From CAJCJE01 sp035948315 (GTDB lineage: Bacteria > Actinomycetota > Actinomycetes > Mycobacteriales > Pseudonocardiaceae), in NCBI GenBank assembly GCA_035948315.1, contig DASZJG010000048.1, positions 248,001 to 312,000 of the forward strand: a stretch of 64,000 bases of DNA, given 5' to 3'. The stretch's first letter is position 1. Every line of letters begins with the position of its first letter. The notes under the pieces are model-generated. The model was not told the DNA's origin. It saw nothing but the letters and a program-made list of their open reading frames with translations, and did no database searches. Positions 1-7,511 of this stretch are shown one piece after another. A program made the position numbers and the translations under genes.

Positions 1-2
1 GT

Positions 3-410
3 GGCCCGCCGGAGGAGTTGGCCGACGCCTGGTCGGTGCGTACCTCGCCGAAGCTGCCGGCCGCCAACCTCATCGGGGCGCGGCTGCGCTACCCGGATTC
101 GGCGATGGCCGTCGTCGAGTTCGGCTGGCTGACCGATGCGCTGCCGCCGTGTGAGTTGAGCGTGCTCGGCGACCGCGGCCACGCCGTGCTGGACCTGCGC
201 ACCTTCGGACTGCGGCTGGACACCGGCGGCCTGCTCGACACGGTGGACTTCCCTGGTGATCGGGTGGAGCGCTGCTTCGACCGGCAACTCGACCGGTTCA
301 TCGACCTGATCACCGGCACCGGCGGCCCGACCCCGAACCTCGCCGACGGACTTGCCGCGCTGGAGACCAGCGAACGGGTGGCCAGGAAGGCGGAGCAATG
401 TCCGGCATGA
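3..410 (+). CDS. Gfo/Idh/MocA-family oxidoreductase, C-terminal part (5' end outside window)
   Basis: The reading frame is open to the left window edge, so only about the last 135 residues are seen. They match the C-terminal alpha/beta substrate domain of Gfo/Idh/MocA NAD(P)-dependent sugar or cyclitol dehydrogenases: a beta-rich stretch that reads out a side-chain environment (AVVEFGWLTD), then a conserved helix typical of these proteins (FDRQLDRFIDLI) and the final NLADGLAALETSERV helix. The Rossmann domain would lie upstream. Its stop overlaps the start of the next gene, so it belongs to the same plus-strand operon and probably feeds substrate to it. Family placement is by eye; the substrate is unknown. 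Confidence 0.75.
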   Translation, partial: GPPEELADAWSVRTSPKLPAANLIGARLRYPDSAMAVVEFGWLTDALPPCELSVLGDRGHAVLDLRTFGLRLDTGGLLDTVDFPGDRVERCFDRQLDRFIDLITGTGGPTPNLADGLAALETSERVARKAEQCPA

Positions 411-1171
411 TCGACTTCCACACCCACACGCCGGCCTGGCACAGCGCCACCTGGCTGAGCGGGACCGCGTTCAGCGTGGACGAGTTCATCGCGTTCCTGG
501 ACAACTCGGGCATCGCGGCCGCCGTCGTGCTCAGCCATGACGGTCTGTTCAACGCCCGGCCGGAGGCCAACGACGACCTCGCGGAATTCGTTGGGGCCTA
601 CCGGAACCGGCTGGTCGGCTTCGGCACGGTCAACCCGCGCCACGACGACGCGGTCGCGCAAACCCGCCGCTGCTTCGCCGAACTGGGCCTGGCCGGGCTG
701 AAGATGCATCCCTGGCTGCAAGGGTTCAGCATGCACGAAGCGAGCCTCGACCCGATCTGCGAGGTGGTCACCGAGTACGGCGGCATCGTGCTCGCGCACG
801 ACGGCACCCCGCCCTACTCGACCCCGGCCCAGATCGCCGCACTGGCTCGCCGGCATCCCGAACTGCCGGTCGTGCTCGGCCACGGCGGCCTGCACGACTG
901 CTGGCGGGAGGCGCTGGCCGCGGTGACCGAGACGGCCAACCTGTACCTGTGCATCTGCGGCACGCCGCCCTACGCGGCCCGGCACATCCTCGCGCACGGG
1001 CCGCTGGACCGAATCCTGTTCGGCACGGACGCGGGCCTCTCGGACAAGGCCAGCCAGGACTACGCGGCGGCCCGAGTGTCCGAAACAGACGGTTGGGGCA
1101 TCACCGACGCGCAGCGGCAGGCCATGCTGGTCGACAATCCGCGCAGGCTGCTCGGGCGGTGGCTGCCGTGA
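398..1171 (+). CDS. Amidohydrolase-2 family metal-dependent hydrolase
   Basis: A 257-residue TIM-barrel protein of the amidohydrolase-2 group (PF04909 type), which includes lactonases, decarboxylases and hydratases. Visible metal-site features are the strand-1 H-x-H pair (DFHTHT, residues 8 and 10), a His in VLAHDGTP, a His in VVLGHGGLHD and the strand-8 Asp in ILFGTDAG. The ATG at 398 lies inside the upstream gene; a second Met three codons later could also serve. Its TGA is shared with the GTG of the next gene, implying translational coupling. In a cluster with a dehydrogenase, a cycloisomerase-like enzyme and a DHDPS-like protein, lactone hydrolysis is a reasonable guess, but the substrate cannot be read from the sequence. 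Confidence 0.85.
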   Translation: MSGMIDFHTHTPAWHSATWLSGTAFSVDEFIAFLDNSGIAAAVVLSHDGLFNARPEANDDLAEFVGAYRNRLVGFGTVNPRHDDAVAQTRRCFAELGLAGLKMHPWLQGFSMHEASLDPICEVVTEYGGIVLAHDGTPPYSTPAQIAALARRHPELPVVLGHGGLHDCWREALAAVTETANLYLCICGTPPYAARHILAHGPLDRILFGTDAGLSDKASQDYAAARVSETDGWGITDAQRQAMLVDNPRRLLGRWLP

Positions 1172-2274
1172 CCGCGACCATCGCGGCCGTGCAGACCGCG
1201 CGGGTGAGCTTGGCCGCGCATCCGGACTTGGTGGTGCGCGGCGCCAAAGGCGCGCACGACCGGTCGGACTTCCTGCTGGTCCGGGTGCTCACCTCGGATG
1301 ACGTGCCCGGGTATGGCGAGGTGAGCGCGACGCCGCTGTGGAGCGGCGAGGACGGCAGCACGGCCGAGCACCTGATCCGCGAGGTGCTCACGCCTGCCTT
1401 GCTCGGCAGGCCGCTGGTGCCGGTCGGTGCGCTGGAAGTGTTGATGGACAAGGCCCTGGCCGCCAATCCGTTCACGAAGGCCGGCGTGTCGATCGCGTTG
1501 TGGGACGCGCATGCGCGGGCGCTGGGCGTGCCGCTCGCGGTCGCGCTGGGTGGGCCGTACCGCGACGAGGTGCCGATCAAGCTCTCGCTCTCCGGCGACG
1601 ACGACCGGCTTGAGCACGTTTTCCAGGCCGCCCACGCGGCCGGTTTCCGGTCGTTCAAGGTGAAGGTCGGGCTCGGTGTCGACGGCGACGTGCGCCGGTT
1701 CGCGCTGGCGCGGAAGTTGGCCGGGCCGGACGCGTTCCTGGGGGCCGACGCCAACGGCGGCTGGTCCAGGGCGCAGGCGCGGCAGGCGATTCGCGGGCTC
1801 GCCGAGTACGGTCCCGCGTTCATCGAACAGCCACTGCCCGCGGGCGACCTGGTGGGGATGCACGCGTTGCGGGCCGAGGGTCTGCCGATCGTGGCCGACG
1901 AATCCGTGTTCGGCACCGAGGACCTGGTCCGCGTGATCCAGGCCGACGCCGCCGACGTGGTGAGCATCTACGTCGGCAAGAGCGGCGGGCCGGGCAGGGC
2001 GGTCGCCATGGGGCGGATCGCGGAGGCGTTCGGCATCGACACACTGCTGGGCAGCAACGGCGAACTCGGCCTCGGTGCCGCCGCGCAACTGCACGTCGCC
2101 TGCGCGCTGCCCGCGCTGAGCACCAGCCTGCCCTCGGACATCATCGGCGCGCACTACTACGCGGAGGACATCCTGGCGACACCGTTGGACAGCGACGGCA
2201 CGCGGGTCCGGCTGGGCGGCGAACCCGGCCTCGGCGTGCTGCCGCGCGAGGACCTGATACGGAAATTCCGGTAG
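1168..2274 (+). CDS. Mandelate racemase / muconate lactonizing enzyme family protein
   Basis: A 368-residue enolase-superfamily protein. I chose GTG 1168, which overlaps the previous stop as GTGA; the frame stays open further upstream, but that stretch is antisense-like and lacks family features. The barrel shows K-x-K (SFKVKVG, K164 and K166), metal ligands D194 (GADANGGW), E220 (FIEQPL) and D244 (ADESVFG), and a lysine on the sixth strand (K271, YVGKSGG). The K-x-K plus distal K arrangement is that of the muconate cycloisomerase / dipeptide epimerase / OSBS subgroup, not the His-Asp dyad of acid-sugar dehydratases. It may therefore cycloisomerise or epimerise an intermediate that the neighbouring amidohydrolases open. 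Exact reaction unknown. Confidence 0.87.
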   Translation: MTATIAAVQTARVSLAAHPDLVVRGAKGAHDRSDFLLVRVLTSDDVPGYGEVSATPLWSGEDGSTAEHLIREVLTPALLGRPLVPVGALEVLMDKALAANPFTKAGVSIALWDAHARALGVPLAVALGGPYRDEVPIKLSLSGDDDRLEHVFQAAHAAGFRSFKVKVGLGVDGDVRRFALARKLAGPDAFLGADANGGWSRAQARQAIRGLAEYGPAFIEQPLPAGDLVGMHALRAEGLPIVADESVFGTEDLVRVIQADAADVVSIYVGKSGGPGRAVAMGRIAEAFGIDTLLGSNGELGLGAAAQLHVACALPALSTSLPSDIIGAHYYAEDILATPLDSDGTRVRLGGEPGLGVLPREDLIRKFR

Positions 2275-2287
2275 GGGGAGGGCCCAC

Positions 2288-3169
2288 ATGATCGTCGACG
2301 TGCACACGCACACGCCAACGCACCGGGACACGGTGCCGCCGCAGGAGCGGCGGGTGTACGACAACTGGCGCACCGACCGGCCGGTGGTCACCACGAACAC
2401 CTGGGCCGATTACGACGCAGCGATGTCGGCCGCCGATGTGACGATCGTGTTCAACATCGCGGTCGACGATCCGGTGGCCATGACCGGCCTGCCCTATCCG
2501 CCCGAGCGGACCAACGACGCCACGGCCGAGTTCGTCGCCACCGATCCGACCAGAAGGATCGGCTTCATGTCGGTGAACCCGCTGTGGCCCAACGTGATCG
2601 AGGAGGCGGACCGCTGCCGGGACCTGGGCCTGGTCGGCGTCAAACTCGGGCCGAACTACCAGAACTTCGATCCGCTCGGCGCGGAGGCGTTCGCGTTCTA
2701 CCGGTACTGCGAGCGGCTCCATCTGCCGATCCTGTTCCACCAGGGCACCTCGCCGATCAGCAGCGCGCCGCTGCGCTACACCTATCCGCTGGTCATGGAC
2801 GAGATCGCGATCGCGTTCCCGGAACTGCGGATCGTCATGGCGCACATGGGGCATCCGTGGGGCACCGAGACCGTGGTGACGATCCGCAAGCATCCGCACG
2901 TGTATGCCGACGTGTCCTCGATCTACCTGCGGCCGTGGGTCTGCTACCAGTCGCTGCTGGCCGCCGTGGAATGGGGCGTGCCGCACAAGCTGCTGCTCGG
3001 CTCGGACTTCCCGATCGCCAATACGGGTGAGGCGATCGCGGGACTGCGCAGGGTCAACGACATCGTCGAGGGCACCCGGATGCCCAGGGTGTCGCGGGAG
3101 GTGGTCGAGTCGATCGTGCACGCGGACGCGCTCGGTGCGCTCGGGCTCGCCGTCCGGGAGACGGCATGA
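2288..3169 (+). CDS. Amidohydrolase-2 family protein (ACMSD-like)
   Basis: A 293-residue amidohydrolase-2 protein with a very strong ribosome site (GGGGGAGGG) before ATG 2288. Metal-site features are complete: H6 and H8 (DVHTHT), the lysine in VGVKLGPNY, a His in ILFHQGTSP, a His in VMAHMGHPWG and an Asp in LLGSDFPIAN. The pattern and length resemble the decarboxylase/hydratase branch (2-amino-3-carboxymuconate semialdehyde decarboxylase, 4-oxalomesaconate hydratase) as well as lactonases. Its last four bases (ATGA) start the next gene. It is the second of three paralogous amidohydrolases in the same operon, suggesting successive or alternative hydrolysis or decarboxylation steps. Confidence 0.85.
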   Translation: MIVDVHTHTPTHRDTVPPQERRVYDNWRTDRPVVTTNTWADYDAAMSAADVTIVFNIAVDDPVAMTGLPYPPERTNDATAEFVATDPTRRIGFMSVNPLWPNVIEEADRCRDLGLVGVKLGPNYQNFDPLGAEAFAFYRYCERLHLPILFHQGTSPISSAPLRYTYPLVMDEIAIAFPELRIVMAHMGHPWGTETVVTIRKHPHVYADVSSIYLRPWVCYQSLLAAVEWGVPHKLLLGSDFPIANTGEAIAGLRRVNDIVEGTRMPRVSREVVESIVHADALGALGLAVRETA

Positions 3170-3912
3170 TCATCGACGCGCACGTGCGGCTCGGCACCGG
3201 CCGCGAGGTCGAGCTGGATGCCGAGCAGTTGCTGTCCACAATGGATTCGCTTGGCATCGACAGGTCGGTGGTCAGCCCGGACGAGCGGTGCATCGCCGTC
3301 GCCAACGGCGTCGGCAACATCGCGGTGGCCAAGGCCGCTGCCGCGTCCGGTGGCCGACTGCTCGCCTATGCGGTGGCGAATCCCTGGCACGGCAGGGAAG
3401 CCGTGGACGAGCTGGGTCGGGCTGCTGACCTCGGCGCGGTCGCGCTCGCCGTGGACGCCGTGTTGCAGGGCTTCGACCTGCTGGACGGCCTCGTCGATCC
3501 GTTGCTGGAGTTCGCCGCCGAGCAGGACTGGCCGGTGTACGTGCGCACCGGCACGCCACCGTCCGCGTTGCCGCTGCCGCTGGCCTCGTTGGCGCTGCGG
3601 CATCCTTCGGTGTCGTTCATCATGGGTCGCAGCGGCGCCACGGATTTCTGGATCGACGCCGCGCCCGCGTTGCGCTACGCGCCGAACCTCTACGCGGACA
3701 CCAGTTACGCGCCCTGGGACACGGTGCTTTCCGAGTTCGCGCGGGACGAGGAGATCGGCACGTCGCGAGTGTTGTTCTGTACCGATTCCCCGTACACCGT
3801 GCCGGCCGCCGAGCTGAAGCGGGTGCGGGACTGGACAATCACCGAATCCGAACGGGCTTCGGTGCTCGGCGGGACCGCGCATCAGCTGTTCGGCGGTAAT
3901 CAGCGCGAATAG
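3166..3912 (+). CDS. Degenerate amidohydrolase-2 family protein
   Basis: A 248-residue member of the same family as its two neighbours, translationally coupled by an ATGA overlap. It keeps the fold signatures (a start like MIIDAH, a TIM-barrel length, CTDSPYTVP near the end) but the metal site is eroded: the strand-1 pair is H-V-R instead of H-x-H (residues 6-8), and the segment that carries a metal His in the upstream paralogue (MAHMG) reads IMGRSGATDF here. Only the strand-8 Asp is obvious. It may be metal-independent, bind a different metal, or act as a non-catalytic subunit of a paralogue. It ends the overlapped part of the operon; a 62-bp AT-richer gap follows. Confidence 0.8.
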   Translation: MIIDAHVRLGTGREVELDAEQLLSTMDSLGIDRSVVSPDERCIAVANGVGNIAVAKAAAASGGRLLAYAVANPWHGREAVDELGRAADLGAVALAVDAVLQGFDLLDGLVDPLLEFAAEQDWPVYVRTGTPPSALPLPLASLALRHPSVSFIMGRSGATDFWIDAAPALRYAPNLYADTSYAPWDTVLSEFARDEEIGTSRVLFCTDSPYTVPAAELKRVRDWTITESERASVLGGTAHQLFGGNQRE

Positions 3913-3974
3913 GCACGGTTATACTTCCCCATATCGAAGCATTATTCGCTATTTCGAAAAGTCGGGAATAGTCG
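3913..3974 (+). promoter_or_regulatory. AT-rich gap with inverted repeats before the DHDPS-like gene
   Basis: This short gap is far more AT-rich than its surroundings. It contains TATACT at 3921-3926 that could act as a -10 element, an inverted repeat CGAA-GCATTA-TTCG at 3935-3948 and a perfect 8-mer TTTCGAAA at 3952-3959. These would suit a secondary promoter and repressor site for the gene starting at 3975, but no regulator gene is adjacent. Low certainty. Confidence 0.3.
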
Positions 3975-4946
3975 ATGGCGACGCAGGATGAAACACTGAC
4001 CACAGTGGACATCGCAGGCGAGGTGCGCTCGCCGTCGCCGGTGCGCGGTGTCTCACCGGTGCTTTCGGTGCCGTTCACCGAGAACGACGACATCGATGTC
4101 GACGGGTTCCGGCGCACCGTGCGCTATGCGCTGGGCACCGGCGTGACCAGCGTGATGTTCCCCGGTTTCGCATCGGAGTACCACAAGCTCGCTGAGCCGG
4201 AGCGGGCCGAGCTGACCGCCGTGCTGCTCGACGAGACCAGCGTCCGGTCGGACGTCTCCGCGATCATCGCCGTGCAGGACCACGCCACCCGGCTCGCGGT
4301 GGCCAGGGCACGGGCCGCGGTCGCGGACGGCGCGGACGCCATCAACCTGCTGCCGCCGCACTTCCTCGCCCCGTCCCGGCGCGCGGTCGCCGAGCACATC
4401 AGGGCCGTGCTGGACGCGGTCGCGCCGACCCCGGTCGTGCTGCAGTACGCGCCGACCGAGACCGGCACCAGCCTGGACGGCCAGGTCATCGCCTCGATCG
4501 CGCGCGACCATCCGAACCTCGCCCTGGTCAAGGTGGAGTCCAGTCCGCCGGGCGCGCTGATCGCGGAACTGGCCGATGGCGATCCGCCACTGCCCTCGGT
4601 CGAGGGCTACGCGGGCGTGCAGCTGCCGGACGCGATTCGGCGCGGTGCGGTCGGCACCCAGCCCGGCTGCTCGTTCACCGAGATCTACGTGGAGATCTGG
4701 CGACGGTTCGAGACCGGCGACCCCGACGGGGGCTACGAACTGCATCGCAGGCTGCTGCCCTACATCTCCTACTGGATGCTGGACACCGAGCTCATCATCG
4801 CGGCCGAGAAGCTGGTCGCCGCCCGGCGCGGCCTGATCGCCATCAGCCGCTGCCGCGCTCCCGGCCATCGGCTGGACCACGAGGAGATTGCCATGGTCGA
4901 CCGCTTCCTCGCCGAGTTCGTCGAGCTGCTACCCGACCTTTCCTGA
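3975..4946 (+). CDS. Dihydrodipicolinate synthase / N-acetylneuraminate lyase family protein
   Basis: A 323-residue class I aldolase-fold protein. The Schiff-base lysine is K186 (LALVKVESS), and the tyrosine of the proton relay is Y158 (VVLQYAPTETG). The usual GTTGE loop appears as FPGFASEYHKL, a departure from true DapA, so lysine biosynthesis is unlikely. Family members in catabolic operons cleave or dehydrate 2-keto-3-deoxy acids, or act as aldolases on aromatic ring-opening products. Here it follows a dehydrogenase, a cycloisomerase-like enzyme and three amidohydrolases, so it is best read as the terminal lyase of that pathway. It has about 30 extra N-terminal residues compared with the typical family start. 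Confidence 0.85.
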   Translation: MATQDETLTTVDIAGEVRSPSPVRGVSPVLSVPFTENDDIDVDGFRRTVRYALGTGVTSVMFPGFASEYHKLAEPERAELTAVLLDETSVRSDVSAIIAVQDHATRLAVARARAAVADGADAINLLPPHFLAPSRRAVAEHIRAVLDAVAPTPVVLQYAPTETGTSLDGQVIASIARDHPNLALVKVESSPPGALIAELADGDPPLPSVEGYAGVQLPDAIRRGAVGTQPGCSFTEIYVEIWRRFETGDPDGGYELHRRLLPYISYWMLDTELIIAAEKLVAARRGLIAISRCRAPGHRLDHEEIAMVDRFLAEFVELLPDLS

Positions 4947-4985
4947 CCGCCATCCCACCCTGCGAAGAAAAACCTGGAGGGCCAC

Positions 4986-7472
4986 ATGTCTTCACGACTG
5001 TCCCGGCGGCAGGCGCTTCAGCTTGCCGGTGCCGCGACCGCGGGCGGCGCGCTGCTCGGCGCGTTACCCGCGACCCCTGCCGCGGCGGACACCATCGTGT
5101 CCACCGCGCTGAACCCGACCGACCCGGAACCCAACGTCAACCTGGCCAAGAACTGGTGGCCTGCCGCCCGGCAGGTGTGGACGCCGCTGGGCTGGAAGGG
5201 CCACCTGTTCCGGTTCAACGCCTTCTACGACGGCACCATGATCTGCGAGCCGGGCGCGGTGCTCGCCGGCCCGAAGCCGGACATCGTGCACGACGGCCCG
5301 AAGCCCGACGTCGTGCCCTACCAGGGCAAGAACTTCCAGGTCACCGTGGTGATGCCGAACCGGGACGGTTCGTTCGACGCGTTCCCCACCACCGACCACG
5401 AGATGTGGAGCGACGACCTGGGCCTGCGCAAGCAGGGCTGGACCCAGCAGAACGAGACACCGCTGCTGTGGACCGAGTTCCGCCGTCAGGAAGGCTTCGT
5501 GCTGACCGAGTCGGCGTTCGTTCACGTCAAGGGTGGTCAGGAGGTGCAGACCGCCATTGAGCCGATCTACGTGCGGATGCGCTTCACCATCACGCACGTC
5601 GACCCGCGCCTGCTCACCCCCGACTTCACGTTCCTGCTGCGGCTGAGCAAGGCGTACCTGAAGCCGGCAGGCGTGTTCAACCAGCAGGACGGCGTGCCGG
5701 TGTGGGTGCGGCCGGATGCCGCGCCGCTGGACAGTCCACTGCGGATCGACAGGATCTACAACCCGGGCGGGAACCCGATGACCGTGCCGGTCTACGACAC
5801 CATCGGCAACGTCCGGATGATCATGGCGCTGCCGGCCCAGAGTTCCATCTCCTTCGCGCCCAACGCGACCACCAACGGCGTGTACGACGTCCAGGTCGGC
5901 ATGCCGGTGACGATGGGCAACTTCATCGAGCTGATGGTGCCGATGCTGACCGAGCCGCTCGACGAGGCCAACCGCGAGTTCAACCTCGGCTGGGACGGCG
6001 CGCTCGCCGAGTGCGAGGCGTTCTGGAAGCCGAAGGCCAGTACCGTGGCCAACATCCAGACGCCGGAACCGTATGTCAACGAGTTCTTCCGGCGCAGTCC
6101 GCAGCTCGCGCAGATCGTGGCCGAGAAGAACACCGACACCGGCCTCTGGACCTTCCTGTCCGGCTCCTACGCCTACGACGTCCTCTGGAGCACGCCGACC
6201 TCGATGGTCAGCCACATGTTCATGGACCTGCTCGGCTACCACGACGTCGTCGAGCAGCACATCCAGATCTACAAACAGTTCCAGGGCACCAGAGTGCCAC
6301 CGAGTTCCGCCTTCAACGGCATACTGTATCCCGGTTACCTGTGCACGCCCGCGTCGTTGCAGGCGATCGACTGGATGAGCGACCACGGCGCGATCCTCGA
6401 ACTCATCAGCGTGCACGCGTTGCTCACCAACAGCGCCGAGTTCATCAGCGGCTGGCTGGACGTGATCGTCAACGCGTGCGACTTCATCGAGCAGGCCTGC
6501 GCGATCACCAGACACCGTGGTGTGCAGGGATTGCTGCCGCCCGGGTTCGCCACCGACGAACAGATCGAGACGCAGGGCATCATCAGCCAGGCGTTCACCT
6601 ATCGCGGCCTGCACACGGCGGTCACGCTGCTGACCCGGCTCGGCCATCCGAGAGCCGCCGAGTTCGCCGCGTTCGCGAACAATTTCAAGAACATCTACGT
6701 GACCGCGTTACGCGCGCTCGCCGCGAACGCACAGACCTGGACCGACGCGAACGGAAACAAGCACCCCATCATCCCGGCCAACTTCACCGGCGAGGTCGGC
6801 TCGTTCGACGACCTGACCATGCTCGACACCGGCGCGCTCATGTCGGTCTACGCCGGCCTGCTCCCGGCGAGCGACGACCTGATGACCTCCTACGTCGACT
6901 ACTTCCGCAACGGCCCCAACACGCTGATCTACGACGCCGCCCACCACAACGCGCTGGACCGGCCGATCCTCGACCACGAACAGTCCAGTTCGGAGCCCTG
7001 TTACAGCTGGAACATGTTCCACAACTGGCAACTGGGCGATCGGCGGCACTACCTCGAAGGGCTCTACGGCCTGATCGTCGGCGGCATCTCGCAGGACACC
7101 TACATCTCCAGCGAACACCGCAACGCCATCTACGGCAACCTGTTCTGCCAGCCGGTGATCGTCTGGTCGGCCCGCCACGCGGTGATCGACGACGAGATCG
7201 TGGACAACGAACTGCACCTACTGCGGCTGTGCCCGTTGGCCTGGCTCTCGCCGAGTTCGCCGACCGTGTTCGACAACGTGCCGACCCGGTACGGCCCGGT
7301 GAGCCTGGAATTCCGGCTCAGTCACGACGGCCGCGGCCTCAACGTCAATTTCAGTGCGAAGTTCCACCACCCGCCGGCTCGGGTGATCCTGCACCGGCCA
7401 CCGGTGCCCGGCCTGAACGGGATGTCCGTCAACGGCCGTGGCACCGGCAACGCACGCCAGTTCACCCTCTGA
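4986..7472 (+). CDS. Tat-exported six-hairpin glycosidase-like protein
   Basis: An 828-residue protein with a clear twin-arginine signal (SRRQALQLAG, then an alanine-rich segment ending AAA near residue 34) and a good ribosome site (TGGAGG). The mature protein has a beta-rich N-terminal part (about 40-330) and a helical C-terminal half (about 350-740) of the style of (alpha/alpha)6 six-hairpin glycosidases, with motifs such as GSYAYDVLWSTP, PGFATDEQIETQGII and DHEQSSSEPCYSWNMF. I cannot name a glycoside hydrolase family or the catalytic acids. Position after the catabolic operon suggests it releases the substrate that the cytoplasmic enzymes degrade. Confidence 0.65.
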   Translation: MSSRLSRRQALQLAGAATAGGALLGALPATPAAADTIVSTALNPTDPEPNVNLAKNWWPAARQVWTPLGWKGHLFRFNAFYDGTMICEPGAVLAGPKPDIVHDGPKPDVVPYQGKNFQVTVVMPNRDGSFDAFPTTDHEMWSDDLGLRKQGWTQQNETPLLWTEFRRQEGFVLTESAFVHVKGGQEVQTAIEPIYVRMRFTITHVDPRLLTPDFTFLLRLSKAYLKPAGVFNQQDGVPVWVRPDAAPLDSPLRIDRIYNPGGNPMTVPVYDTIGNVRMIMALPAQSSISFAPNATTNGVYDVQVGMPVTMGNFIELMVPMLTEPLDEANREFNLGWDGALAECEAFWKPKASTVANIQTPEPYVNEFFRRSPQLAQIVAEKNTDTGLWTFLSGSYAYDVLWSTPTSMVSHMFMDLLGYHDVVEQHIQIYKQFQGTRVPPSSAFNGILYPGYLCTPASLQAIDWMSDHGAILELISVHALLTNSAEFISGWLDVIVNACDFIEQACAITRHRGVQGLLPPGFATDEQIETQGIISQAFTYRGLHTAVTLLTRLGHPRAAEFAAFANNFKNIYVTALRALAANAQTWTDANGNKHPIIPANFTGEVGSFDDLTMLDTGALMSVYAGLLPASDDLMTSYVDYFRNGPNTLIYDAAHHNALDRPILDHEQSSSEPCYSWNMFHNWQLGDRRHYLEGLYGLIVGGISQDTYISSEHRNAIYGNLFCQPVIVWSARHAVIDDEIVDNELHLLRLCPLAWLSPSSPTVFDNVPTRYGPVSLEFRLSHDGRGLNVNFSAKFHHPPARVILHRPPVPGLNGMSVNGRGTGNARQFTL

Positions 7473-7511
7473 TCCCTCCGCTTTCGGCTGTCCGCGCAAT
7501 GGAGTGCCGCC

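Noticed and set aside
949..1167. N-terminal extension of the MLE-family gene in the same frame
   Set aside because: It overlaps the upstream amidohydrolase gene completely, is Arg/Pro-rich and has no family features; the GTGA junction at 1168 is the better start.
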